DNA of 64,000 nt from positions 434,001 to 498,000 of the forward strand of contig CAWFPL010000008.1 in assembly GCA_963817785.1 (NCBI GenBank), written 5' to 3'. The notes under the pieces are model-generated. The model made no database searches. It was given only the letters and a program-made list of their open reading frames with translations, and was not told where the DNA came from. Shown piece after piece: positions 42,992 to 50,491 of the stretch; the first letter of the stretch is position 1, and each line of letters begins with the position of its first letter. The DNA comes from JAKALD01 sp963817785. GTDB lineage: Bacteria > Pseudomonadota > Gammaproteobacteria > Burkholderiales > SG8-39. The position numbers were made by a program, and so were the translations under genes.

Positions 42992-43118
42992 CTTTCAGTG
43001 AGATCTCGACGTCCTTCGCCCGCAGACCGGCGGGCACCGTGCACCGCCGTGGTTCACCGATGCACCGCAACGGTGTGTTTGAGAGGCATCCGCAGCGCGT
43101 AAACCTTCGCCGGCCTGC

Positions 43119-43227
43119 GAGCCGGCTCGCCAACGCTCGCTATTAGGGCTATAAGGCCAGCAACACGGCGGCACCTTCCCACTGCCCGATGAACGAACCG
43201 GCTGCCCACCCGGACAACCTCGCCGCT
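43119..43227 (+). repeat. Direct repeat, copy A (nuclease-gene promoter and start)
   Basis: About 109 bp matching 44113-44222 at roughly 90 percent, including CTATTAGGGCTATAAGG, the CAACACGGCGGCACC block and the first 13 codons of the nuclease gene. It ends at CTCGCCGCT, where sequence switches to the 3-prime end of the nuclease gene. Confidence 0.85.
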
Positions 43228-43275
43228 CGGCAGCTACCAACAGCTCTACGACGCGCTGCGTCAACTGGGACGGTT
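43189..43275 (+). pseudogene. Deletion remnant of a second nuclease gene copy
   Basis: ATGAACGAACCGGCTGCCC and the following codons match the start of the nuclease gene at 44184. After the nonamer CTCGCCGCT (43219-43227) the sequence continues as the nuclease 3-prime end (GGCAGCTACCAACAGCTCTA, and so on), which in the intact copy follows the same nonamer at 45041-45049. The intervening 827 bp are missing, which also shifts the frame. Classic deletion between short direct repeats. Confidence 0.85.
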
Positions 43276-43281
43276 GCACGA

Positions 43282-43473
43282 GGTTTCAAATACCGCCTGG
43301 CGTATGTGGTCGAACAGCAATGCGTGCTGCGCTACGACAATGAACGCGAAAAGGGCGATCACCGGCACACGGAAGCCACGGAAGAACCGTACACCTTCTC
43401 CACGCCTGACCAACTGATGGCTGATTTTGAAGCTGACGTCGTGAGGTGGAACCATGAACACGGTCGTTCTTGA
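43282..43473 (+). pseudogene. TumE-family toxin, N-terminally truncated
   Basis: GFKYRLAYVVEQQCVLRYDNEREKGDHRH, then EEPYTFSTPDQLMADFEADVVRW is the C-terminal two thirds of a TumE (DUF6516) toxin, including the conserved YDNER-x-KGDHRH core. The usual N-terminal 35-40 residues are absent; in their place the frame is open into the nuclease remnant and would give a 94-aa chimera from ATG 43189. The toxin is probably inactive or altered. Followed by, and overlapping 20 bp with, the intact antitoxin gene. Confidence 0.75.
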
Positions 43474-43801
43474 AGTACGCTCCCTGCGGGAGACACTGGC
43501 CGATGCTGCCCGTGCCATGAAGACAGGGCGCGCGGAGCGCGAAGCGCGCATCAGCTTTGCGACCCCTGAGTTGCTCTGGGAAGTACTTACCGCGAAGCGG
43601 TGGGAGCTTTTGAAGGTCCTTTGTGGCGCCGGGCCCGTGTCCATTCGTGAAGCTGCGCGTCGAGTCGGGCGTGATGTGAAGGCCGTTCACGGCGATATCA
43701 CCGCGCTGTTGGAAGCAGGCGTACTGATCCGCGCAGCCGATGGAAGCATCAAGTTTCCATTCGATGCCATCAAGGTTGAGTTCCTACTGCACGCGGCGTA
43801 G
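43454..43801 (+). CDS. TumA-type HTH antitoxin
   Basis: 115 aa. A central winged-helix (FATPELLWEVLTAKRWELLKVLCGAGPVSIREAARRVGRDVKAVHGDITALLEAGVLIRAADGSIKFPFDAIKVEFLL) is typical of the HVO_A0114/TumA DNA-binding antitoxins encoded after TumE. Starts inside the toxin 3-prime end, so the pair is translationally coupled. Complete, unlike its toxin. Would neutralise TumE and repress the operon. Confidence 0.82.
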   Translation: MNTVVLEVRSLRETLADAARAMKTGRAEREARISFATPELLWEVLTAKRWELLKVLCGAGPVSIREAARRVGRDVKAVHGDITALLEAGVLIRAADGSIKFPFDAIKVEFLLHAA

Positions 43802-43879
43802 GTGAGACTGACGGCCGTCGCTGAGGCCGTATCTAGAGGGCGCCGCAAAGGACAGCCGATCCGAGACACCGTCCCGTCG

Positions 43880-44098
43880 CCGCACGAAAAGTGGACCGAG
43901 CGGCCGCTCGCGGTCGTAGTGCTGCGCGAGGGCAGCTCCGCGAGCGCCGAGGAGCTGCGCGCGTTCCTCGCCGAGCGGGTGCCGAAGTGGTGGCTCCCCG
44001 AGCGCTTCGAGTTCATCGACGCGATTCCCAAGACCGCGGTCGGGAAGTTCAAGAAGACCGCGCTGCGCGAGCGCTTCGCCGCGCAATCCGGCGCATGA
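43880..44098 (+). pseudogene. C-terminal fragment of an acyl-CoA synthetase (AMP-binding family)
   Basis: PHEKWTERPLAVVVLREGSSASAEELRAFL, VPKWWLPERFEFIDAIPKTAVGKF-KK-TALRERF is the last 70 residues of a FadD/AlkK-like ligase, including the catalytic Lys region (KTAVGKFKK). The frame is open from a GTG at 43802, but the first 25 residues are unrelated. The N-terminal 450 or more residues are missing. The upstream breakpoint lies just after tumA, so the toxin-antitoxin segment was probably inserted into or replaced the rest of the gene. Confidence 0.8.
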
Positions 44099-44112
44099 GC
44101 GCCGCGCCCGTC

Positions 44113-44222
44113 GAGCCCGCCTCGCCAACTCCCGCTATTAGGGCTATAAGGGCAGCAACACGGCGGCACCTTGCCACTGCCCGATGAACGAATCGGCTCC
44201 CCACCCGGACAACCTCGCCGCT
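44113..44222 (+). repeat. Direct repeat, copy B (intact nuclease promoter and start)
   Basis: Partner of copy A at 43119-43227. Holds the putative promoter and leader (CTATTAGGGCTATAAGGGC) and the first 13 codons of the intact nuclease gene. Confidence 0.85.
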
Positions 44223-45116
44223 TTCCGGAAGTTCATGACCCGGCTGCCCGAGTCCTGGCCCGCGTTCCTGCGTCAACGCCAAACCCGGCTCACCCAGCAA
44301 GAACGCAACGGCGCCGCCGCCGAAAAGGTCGCCGAGAACATCGTCGAAGACCTCCTCACCGTCGCGCTCGACTGGAGCCTCGGCGACCTCAACAACCAGC
44401 TTCGGTACGCCGACATCGTCCTGACCAGGCAGGGCATCAAGCGCCTGCTCGTCGAAGTGAAGCGGCCCGGCTCGCTCAAATGGGACCAGCCCTCCCTCCA
44501 CCTCGCGCTGGCGCAGGCGCGCCGCTACGCCGACGAGCAGCGCGTGCGCACCATCGCCGTGAGCGATGGCACCCTGTTCTATGCCGCGGATATCGTCAAC
44601 GGCGGACTGCAGCCGCGCGCGCGTCTCCTGCTCGACGCTGCGGCGTATTCGCCCGACGCATGGTGGCTGAGCGTCGACGGCATCTATCGTCCGGCCAGGA
44701 CGCTGGGCAGGTCAGACAGTCCTGTCATGCCGCCGCTATCGACGCCCGTCGATATCAATTCGCCGGAAGCCGGCGGTGTCCTGCTTCACCCGAAATACCG
44801 AGTGCCGGCCGAATGCTTTGCCTACGTCGCCGACGCCTCGAAACCTCTGACGTGGAAGCTGCCGTATCGGAAGGCCGACGGAACGGTGGACGAAGCGCAC
44901 CTGCCCGGCGCCATCCGTGCCGTGGTTTCCAACTATCGCGGCGCGCACCTGAAGACCGTCCCCGAGTCGGCAATGCCAGACGTCCTCGTGCGGCTCGGCA
45001 AGGCGGCTGCGGAGATACGGAAGCTGCCGGGTCAGACGCCCTCGCCGCTCGGCAGCTACCAGCAACTCTATGATGCGTTGGATCAGCTGGGGCGGTTGGG
45101 GGAGGTGGGGATTTAG
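44184..45116 (+). CDS. PD-(D/E)XK-like nuclease (type I restriction N-terminal-like)
   Basis: 310 aa. Residues about 50-110 (NIVEDLLTVALDWSLGDLNNQLRYADIVLTRQGIKRLLVEVKRPGSLK) contain Glu, ADIVL (Asp) and LVEVKR (E-x-K), the PD-(D/E)XK active-site order seen in restriction-type nucleases, then an RRYADEQRVRTIAVSDG strand. The C-terminal half is unassigned. No methyltransferase or specificity subunit is adjacent, so restriction is not implied; it may be a stand-alone defence nuclease. A deletion remnant of a second copy lies 1 kb upstream. Confidence 0.7.
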   Translation: MNESAPHPDNLAAFRKFMTRLPESWPAFLRQRQTRLTQQERNGAAAEKVAENIVEDLLTVALDWSLGDLNNQLRYADIVLTRQGIKRLLVEVKRPGSLKWDQPSLHLALAQARRYADEQRVRTIAVSDGTLFYAADIVNGGLQPRARLLLDAAAYSPDAWWLSVDGIYRPARTLGRSDSPVMPPLSTPVDINSPEAGGVLLHPKYRVPAECFAYVADASKPLTWKLPYRKADGTVDEAHLPGAIRAVVSNYRGAHLKTVPESAMPDVLVRLGKAAAEIRKLPGQTPSPLGSYQQLYDALDQLGRLGEVGI

Positions 45117-45295
45117 GGGGAGGATGTTTTCTTGCGGTGCGGCGGGTGCCGGGGATGGGTTCGGGACGGCGGGTGCGGGCATTCGCGGTCACTTCCGACC
45201 GAGGGCGATCGATTCGATTGAGTCAATCCCGCGGCACGATCGGGAGGGGCCTAGAATGCATCCGTAGGCCCCCGTGAAAATCATCTAGCCGACCT

Positions 45296-45319
45296 CCCCA
45301 CCACCTTGCGGTGGTGGGG
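45296..45319. other. Perfect 10-bp stem hairpin 45 bp upstream of the IS110 copy 2 transposase
   Basis: CCCCACCACC-TTGC-GGTGGTGGGG. It lies near the presumed left end of the second IS110-family element; the downstream TTAAAG is not a terminator T-run. May be an IS-end structure that blocks read-in transcription. The remaining 45117-45295 stretch has no feature I can support. Confidence 0.55.
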
Positions 45320-45363
45320 TTAAAGTGAGTTTGCGAACTTGCTTCAACCCGAAGGAGGCCGAG

Positions 45364-46250
45364 ATGAAATATAGCGGAATTGATCTGCACTCGAACAACA
45401 GCGTGGTGGTGGTCAGTGACGAAGCCGACCGAGCATTGGTGCGCAAGCGTGTGCCGAACGATCTCTCGGCGGTGCTAGGGATGCTGGCGCCGTACCGCGA
45501 GGAGCTCGCCGGAGTAGTGGTGGAGGCGACGTTCAACTGGTACTGGCTGGTCGATGGCCTGCAGGAGGCTGGTTACCGGGTGCATTTGGCAAACCCGGCG
45601 GCGATCAAGCGCTACGAGGGGCTCAAGCACAGCGATGACGCCGATGATGCAGCGTACCTGGCGCAGCTGTTGCGGCTTGGGCTATTGCCAACGGGCTACA
45701 TTTGCCCGCCCGAGAAGCGTGCCGTGCGAGACTTGGCACGCAAGCGCATGCAGTTGGTCAGAAGCCGCACGGCGCATGTGCTGGCGCTCGAGAACCTGTT
45801 TGCGCGACAAACAGGCGCGGGGATCACCAACCGGGTGGCACAGCAGCTCAGCCCGAAGGAGCTCGAGGCCTTTGGGTTTGCCGAGGACGTGACCCTTGCG
45901 ATGCGCGCCAACGTCGCGGTCATTCAGACCCTGAGCCGGGAAATTGAAAAGCTTGAGCGCCGGCTGCGCCAATGCGTGCGCATGCGGCCCGAATTCGGCC
46001 TGCTGCGCAGCGTGCCGGGGATCGGGGAGATCTTGGCGACGCTGATCATGCTCGAGGTGGGCACGATCGAGCGCTTTGCCACGGTGGGCAACTTCGCCTC
46101 CTACGCGCGGTGCGTGGACAGCGCGCGCTTATCCAACGGCAAGAAGAAGGGGCGGGGCAACGTCAAGAACGGCAACGCCTACCTGGCCTGGGCATTCGTG
46201 GAAGCGGCCAACTTCGCGCGGCGCTTCTGTGACGAGGCAAAACGCTTCTA
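45364..46250 (+). pseudogene. IS110-family transposase, 5-prime part
   Basis: Start ATG 45364 behind AAGGAGG. KYSGIDLHSNNSVVVVSDEAD (first Asp), VVVEATFNWYWLVDGLQEAG (Glu) and KHSDDADDAAYLAQLLRLG (Asp residues) form the DEDD catalytic domain. The C-terminal domain with LRSVPGIGEILATLIMLEVG and ARLSNGKKKGRGNVKNGNAYLAWAFVEAANFARRF follows. The gene is cut at codon 296; read through the insert it terminates after one more residue (AKRF then stop). Confidence 0.88.
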
Positions 46251-47368
46251 AACATGACGACATAAATAATGCAGCATAATGATATTATTGCATCGTTCCT
46301 TTCCTTTGGAGAGAGACGATGCGCAAGCTGCAGATCGAGGATGCTGAGGTGATGCGAATAGCGATCCAGCAGGAGATTGGGCGTAGCGAGGAGTCGCGTT
46401 ACGACCACCGGCTGCATGGATTGTTGCTGGTGACGGCGGGGCAATCCTGCCGAGAAGTCGCGGAATTGTTCGGCGAGAACGGCACGACCGTGCAACGCTG
46501 GGTGAACCGCTTCGAACGGGGTGGCTTAGACGCACTGCGGGAAGGCGAGCGAGCCGGACGACCGCGGACGCTGGGTGCGAAGGATTGGCGGAAGCTGCAG
46601 GCAGACTTGCGCAAGACCCCGCGTGACTTCGATTTGGCGGCCACCCTCTGGGACGGGCCGGTGTTGTCGGAACATTTGCGTCGCCGATACGGCGTGGACC
46701 TTGGCGTACGCCAATGCCAGCGACTGTTTCGTGAACTGGGCTTTCGGCTTCGCAAGCCGCGCCCCCAAGTCGCTCAATCTGATCCGCTGAAAGTCGCGGC
46801 GGTAAAAAAAACTCCGCCGTCTGGCGCGCCGCCCCGACGTCGAACTGTGGAGCCTGGATGAATGTCACTTCCAGCAACACGGCTCGCGCTGTCGCATGTG
46901 GGTACCGCCGGAAATCAAGGACCCCATCCTGCAGCATGCGCCGACCCGCAAGTCGGTGGCCTGTTTTGGCGCCGTCAGTTTGGACACCGGGCAGTTCGTA
47001 CGGATGATGTGCCCGATCTTCAACGCTGCAACGTTCCGCACTTTCCTCAGGCGGTTGCTGCGCCAACAAACGCCCGGACGCCGAATGATCGTTGTGCTCG
47101 ACAATGCCCGTTATCATCACGCCAAACTCCTGGCCGCCTTTCTTCATCGCCATGCCCGACAGTTGCGCCTGCTCTTCCTGCCGCCGTACAGCCCGCAACT
47201 CGCTCCTATCGAACGAGTGTGGAAGCTCACTCGGCGGCTCGCAACTCACAACCGCTACTTCGCAACGCTCCTCGACGTACTGAAAGCCGTCGCCGCCTGC
47301 TTCGATCGCTGGCGTCGGCCCAACAAGGTGCTGCATCGCTTATGCTGCATTACTTACGACGCTGTGTT
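46251..47368 (+). mobile_element. IS630-family insertion sequence (complete, TA target duplication)
   Basis: 1118 bp bounded by TA duplicates at 46249-46250 and 47369-47370. Terminal inverted repeats of 28-29 bp with six mismatches: left AACATGACGACATAAATAAT and on, right (reverse complement) AACACAGCGTCGTAAGTAAT and on, both continuing GCAGCATAA. Lower GC at its ends than the host DNA. It encodes a two-frame DDE transposase. Precise boundaries are confirmed by the restored host gene when it is removed. Confidence 0.92.
46319..46861 (+). CDS. IS630 transposase, frame 1 (HTH half)
   Basis: 180 aa. An N-terminal helix-turn-helix (LLLVTAGQSCREVAELFGENGTTVQRWVNRFERGGLDALREGERAGRP) and a second winged-helix-like segment (WDGPVLSEHLRRRYGVDLGVRQCQRLFRELGFRLRKPRP) bind the element ends. 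After codon 162 the frame runs into an eight-A tract (46804-46811), beyond which family similarity continues in the +1 frame. The residues after VAAVKK are therefore out of frame. Start behind GGAGAGA. Confidence 0.85.
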   Translation: MRKLQIEDAEVMRIAIQQEIGRSEESRYDHRLHGLLLVTAGQSCREVAELFGENGTTVQRWVNRFERGGLDALREGERAGRPRTLGAKDWRKLQADLRKTPRDFDLAATLWDGPVLSEHLRRRYGVDLGVRQCQRLFRELGFRLRKPRPQVAQSDPLKVAAVKKTPPSGAPPRRRTVEPG

Positions 47369-47480
47369 TACGAGCACAAGAAGGCCAGGACGAACACCGC
47401 CCTCGCCACTAAGGCGCTCGCGCACAAATTGGCGCGCGCCTGCTACCACATGCTCAAGGAGCAAAAACCGTTTGACGTGA
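46812..47480 (+). CDS. IS630 transposase, frame 2 (DDE catalytic half)
   Basis: Continues directly after the A8 tract with LRRLARRPDVELWSLDECHFQQHG (first catalytic Asp), then VLDNARYHHAKLL (second Asp) and LPPYSPQLAPIERVWK (Glu), the DDE triad of IS630/Tc1-type transposases. It lacks its own ribosome site; production of the full protein needs slippage on the A-tract. The frame has no stop inside the element and runs about 110 bp into the flanking IS110 gene before terminating. Confidence 0.85.
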   Translation, partial: LRRLARRPDVELWSLDECHFQQHGSRCRMWVPPEIKDPILQHAPTRKSVACFGAVSLDTGQFVRMMCPIFNAATFRTFLRRLLRQQTPGRRMIVVLDNARYHHAKLLAAFLHRHARQLRLLFLPPYSPQLAPIERVWKLTRRLATHNRYFATLLDVLKAVAACFDRWRRPNKVLHRLCCITYDAVFTSTRRPGRTPPSPLRRSRTNWRAPATTCSRSKNRLT

Positions 47481-47497
47481 AGCGCTGCTTCACCTGA
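47371..47497 (+). pseudogene. IS110-family transposase, 3-prime part
   Basis: CGAGCACAAGAAGGCC and on encodes EHKKARTNTALATKALAHKLARACYHMLKEQKPFDVKRCFT, the normal C-terminus of this transposase group. It joins codon 296 of the 5-prime part through the duplicated TA. Confidence 0.88.
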
Positions 47498-47931
47498 GAC
47501 ATGAACGAGCGCACGGCGGTGAGCCAGCGAAAGTAACTGGGCTAACAACTCCTCCCCGTGAATGGACACCGCTTGTGCGCCCACTGCTGATCGAATCCGG
47601 GTCGCCTGCACCGCGAGCCAGCCAGGAACTGGTGCCAGAGGCTCTTGGCAACCACAGAACCGTGAGCGAAACCCTTGGACGCGGTGCGGTACCAACGTTC
47701 TTCTGGGGTGGCGAGACCACCAGGGCGAGCGCGTAAGCAGTTGCGTGAGCTTGAACCCGATGGGTGTTTGGCGCGATTCGGTTCGCAGCCAATGAAACGA
47801 AGAAACGGGTGCGTACGGAACGATGCAGCAGAGAGAAATTGATAGGATCGTGACGTGGACACGAGAAATTCGTTCGCGCCCTTGACACTGGGCCGGCTAA
47901 TGGGTGTTACTCAAACGGGGGCACAAGCGCA
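47498..47931. other. Non-coding stretch 3-prime of the IS110 copy 2 transposase; candidate bridge RNA
   Basis: 434 bp without a convincing gene. IS1111-group elements carry their bridge RNA downstream of the transposase, and this is the expected place and size. I cannot identify the element's right end; the change to lower-GC sequence near 47880-47930 may mark it. No promoter, terminator or tRNA recognised. Confidence 0.35.
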
Positions 47932-47964
47932 ATGGAAAAGAAATACCTACGGAGCACATCACCC

Positions 47965-48195
47965 ATGGCAACCTTTATTTTTGAGTTAACTGGCTGCACA
48001 TCCAACAACCTTCCAAGCGTTGAAGGATCGTTGGTAAGGATTCCGAAGTGCAAAATCTACAGAACTGCCCGCGGTGCGTACCTTCTTAAGGTTGAGAGCG
48101 ACCTCTCCCCCAAAGCGCAGGTCGAGGCATTTCTTGCCCCGCTCAAGGTCACGCCCACTCCAGCAGAAGAACTTCCATCAGCTGTTCTCCGCTGA
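47965..48195 (+). CDS. Small hypothetical protein, lower-GC accessory gene
   Basis: 76 aa from ATG 47965 with GGAG about 10 nt upstream; an ATG at 47932 would add 11 residues. A compact alpha/beta pattern (ATFIFELTGCTSNNLPSVEGSLVRIPKCKIYRTARGAYLLKVESDLSPKAQVEAFLAPLKV). Base composition is clearly less GC-rich than the surrounding chromosome, suggesting transfer. No family recognised. Followed after 26 bp by a membrane protein gene in the same direction. Confidence 0.55.
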   Translation: MATFIFELTGCTSNNLPSVEGSLVRIPKCKIYRTARGAYLLKVESDLSPKAQVEAFLAPLKVTPTPAEELPSAVLR

Positions 48196-48221
48196 CAGTT
48201 TTCCCTGCCAATGGAGGCATT

Positions 48222-48563
48222 GTGGACGCCCCAACGGAAGAAGAACGCATTCACACCCAAGCATGCTATGCGGTCTCCATGCATTTGCACGCGAAAAAAA
48301 GGTCCAGCATAGCCCTTCTGGTATGCATCGTTCTTGGGATCGCGGCCGCAGCCTATTTCAAGAGTTTCTGGTTTATTGGGGGAGCACTCGTCGTTTGGGT
48401 CGTCATTCACCTTGTGCTCATTCAGTCCTGCATTCGATTTGTCAATCGATCCATCGGTATGCCTTGGAACGTTCAGGCGGTTTTCCGCGACAGATACCGA
48501 ACCGACCCAGAATTTGCTCGTGGCGTCGATAAGGTATCAAGTGGAGCACAAAGATTCCTTTGA
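48222..48563 (+). CDS. Hypothetical two-helix membrane protein, lower-GC accessory gene
   Basis: 113 aa from GTG 48222 with GGAGG upstream. Two adjacent membrane helices (SSIALLVCIVLGIAAAAYF and FWFIGGALVVWVVIHLVLI, residues about 28-68), then a cytoplasmic tail with DRYRTDPEFARGVDKVSSGAQRFL. Pairs with the preceding small gene. No homologous family is known to me. The stretch from 48564 to 48845 downstream carries no gene I can support. Confidence 0.55.
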   Translation: MDAPTEEERIHTQACYAVSMHLHAKKRSSIALLVCIVLGIAAAAYFKSFWFIGGALVVWVVIHLVLIQSCIRFVNRSIGMPWNVQAVFRDRYRTDPEFARGVDKVSSGAQRFL

Positions 48564-48845
48564 AGCATTCGGTTCATTGCCCGACGCACAAAACCCAGCA
48601 CTCCGCTCGGCAGGGCATTAGGCGAGTGGCACTCTCAGTAACCAATGGTGCCCAGATATGCCCCTATCGGGGAGCCGACCCGGGCTCGAACTAGCTTGGG
48701 CATCTCCCCTCGCACGGACGTCCAGCGACGCCCCCTCCTCCTGACCGGTTTGCGACGCGACGACGGGCAGCCAGAGCGGACGCCGTCCGCTGAGCCACCC
48801 CGTCCGAAGAGGCGCCTAAGGGCGCATTAAAAAGGCTCTTAAGCC

Positions 48846-50302
48846 AAATACTGTTCATTTAAAGATCCTGATCGTCGTGCCGATGTTGATTGCGGGAAGA
48901 TGGCGCGCATGCCGACGGCGGATCGGAAACTTGCTCATCTTGCGCTTGACCCCACGCGGGTTTCGGCGGCCGCGACTGGACACCACTCGCTCTTGCAGAA
49001 TCTCACGCAGGACACACTCATGAAACTTTTTCCTCTGCTGAGGGGGGAATAGCGAGGAAGGTGGCGAGTTTGCGCCTCACCACGCGCACGGCATGCACGA
49101 ACGAGAGCCGGTCGGGATCTTCCTTCGCCGTGAGCGCGGCTTCGTGCATCAGTCCCCGAATCGCGAAATGCGCGAGCATCAGGCCGTAGAACTCTTGTCG
49201 GACCAGATCAGCCGTCTTGCTGCGCAAGATGATCTTGGCGCCGCGCAAGTGGGTCTTCAATTCGTCCAGAGCGACCTCGATCTCCCAGCGCTCGTGGTAC
49301 AGAGCTGCCAGTTCCTCGGCGCTCGCCTGCTTGGCCTCGAGGATGCTGGTCACCAATCGGTAAATTGGCTCGGCCTCGGCGATGCCCTGCAGGCGGTATT
49401 CGATCACCCGCACGGCGATGCCTTGGGTGCGGTGCCGGCGGTCTTTGTCAGAGGGGTAGAGAGTGCTCAAGTACGAGCCGTCGGCCAAGCGCTGCTCGCA
49501 CGCCAGGCGCGCATTGGTCTTCAGGCGCCAGAGCAACTGCGCCCCCGTGGCCCGCGCTTGCTTCCAGCACTCAAAGCCAAAGAACTGCCGGTCGGCCAAA
49601 CACAGCATCCCCGCACGCAGCGCCGGCAGCACGCTCTTGGCCATGGTGGTCTCGCCCGTGCGATAGGCACCCATCTGGGTACCGAAGAGCACGTGGGTGC
49701 CATTCTCCACCAGGGACACAAAACGCAGTTGCGGATACGCGCTCGCCCCGCGGCTGGCCCCCGGGCGGCCGAACGCCCGCGCGTTGGAGCGCTCGTCGGC
49801 CACGTCCAGGGTGCTCCCGTCCAGGCTCACCAGGCGCCAGCTCCGATACCAGGCCCCGCGGGTGGCGGGCAGCGCAATCGGCTGCACGATCTGGTCATGC
49901 AGTTCGCGCAGCGGCTCCCAGCCCAAGCGCGTACGCGCCTGCGAGATACCCGATTTGCCGGCGACCTTGATCGGCAAGGACGGATTCATCAACCATTGCA
50001 CCCCTTCGAGCAGGCAGCGCAGCACCTCCCGGTAGGAGCAATGCGCATACAGCGCCAGCGCAATCACGTAGTACACCACCACGTGTGCCGGCAGGTCGCG
50101 CTCGCGAATACTCGCCTTGCCGGTGGCCTTGAGCACCGCGCGGATTCGCTCCGCCGGAAAGGTCTTGGAGATCACACCCAGACTCACGTAATCCGTGATC
50201 CGGCTACCTTCGGGCAGTACCGCAACGGTGCGTGCCATGCGCCATCCTCCTCTCGCAGAAAGCGACAGGATACCGTAGGGCGACTATTAAATGAACAGTA
50301 TT
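48846..50302 (-). mobile_element. IS4-family insertion sequence (complete, 11-bp target duplication)
   Basis: Flanked by direct repeats GCTCTTAAGCC at 48835-48845 and 50303-50313, and bounded by 16-bp perfect inverted repeats AATACTGTTCATTTAA at 48847-48862 and its complement at 50287-50302. Length about 1457 bp. Single intact transposase on the minus strand. The clean duplication implies a recent insertion; the 155 bp between the left end and the transposase stop are non-coding. Confidence 0.92.
49018..50238 (-). CDS. IS4-family transposase
   Basis: 406 aa. An N-terminal IS4-type domain (FPAERIRAVLKATGKASIRERDLPAHVVVYYVIALALY) precedes the DDE core: SLDGSTLDVAD (first Asp), LCLADRQFFGF (second Asp) and the Y-(2)-R-(3)-E-(6)-K signature in YHERWEIEVALDELK (catalytic Glu). 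Complete, no frameshift, so likely active. Start ATG 50238 behind GAGGAGG. Confidence 0.93.
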   Translation of the reverse strand: MARTVAVLPEGSRITDYVSLGVISKTFPAERIRAVLKATGKASIRERDLPAHVVVYYVIALALYAHCSYREVLRCLLEGVQWLMNPSLPIKVAGKSGISQARTRLGWEPLRELHDQIVQPIALPATRGAWYRSWRLVSLDGSTLDVADERSNARAFGRPGASRGASAYPQLRFVSLVENGTHVLFGTQMGAYRTGETTMAKSVLPALRAGMLCLADRQFFGFECWKQARATGAQLLWRLKTNARLACEQRLADGSYLSTLYPSDKDRRHRTQGIAVRVIEYRLQGIAEAEPIYRLVTSILEAKQASAEELAALYHERWEIEVALDELKTHLRGAKIILRSKTADLVRQEFYGLMLAHFAIRGLMHEAALTAKEDPDRLSFVHAVRVVRRKLATFLAIPPSAEEKVS

Positions 50303-50491
50303 GCTCTTAAGCCCGACACCTGCACCATCAAGATCGCCCCCGACCAACGAGGTCGGAGACGGAAGGATCTCCTCGCGCGAACTGCAGCGTGAACCGCACC
50401 TACGCGAGCGTGTAAAGCTGCCGAGATCACGCGTCAGCCCTCGCTATCCCATCCGCTTGCCGCATGCATACGATGTATATATCCTGAGGAA

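Larger units (their letters stand above)
45364..47497 (+). mobile_element. IS110-family (IS1111-like) transposase gene split by an IS630 element
   Basis: The transposase gene occupies 45364-46250 and 47371-47497 around an inserted IS630-family element. Removing the insert with one TA copy gives 1014 bp, exactly 338 codons (337 aa plus stop), the usual length for this group. The split codon TA/C (Tyr) is restored. The true ends of the outer element extend beyond the gene: left end somewhere in 45120-45360, right end in the long non-coding stretch after 47497. Not mobile in its present state unless the insert excises. Confidence 0.88.

Noticed and set aside
46862..47497. Continuous frame through the IS630 element into the IS110 gene end, looking like a 211-aa protein
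   Set aside because: The N-terminal three quarters are out of frame with the DDE transposase; it joins the IS110 C-terminus only by chance of frame.
48660..48815. tRNA-like or tmRNA-like minus-strand sequence (GGGGTGGCTCAGC at one end, GTTCGAGCCCGGGT toward the other)
   Set aside because: The T-loop-like TTCGA is not flanked by complementary 5-bp arms, the acceptor ends pair poorly and the length fits neither a tRNA nor tmRNA. At best a decayed remnant.
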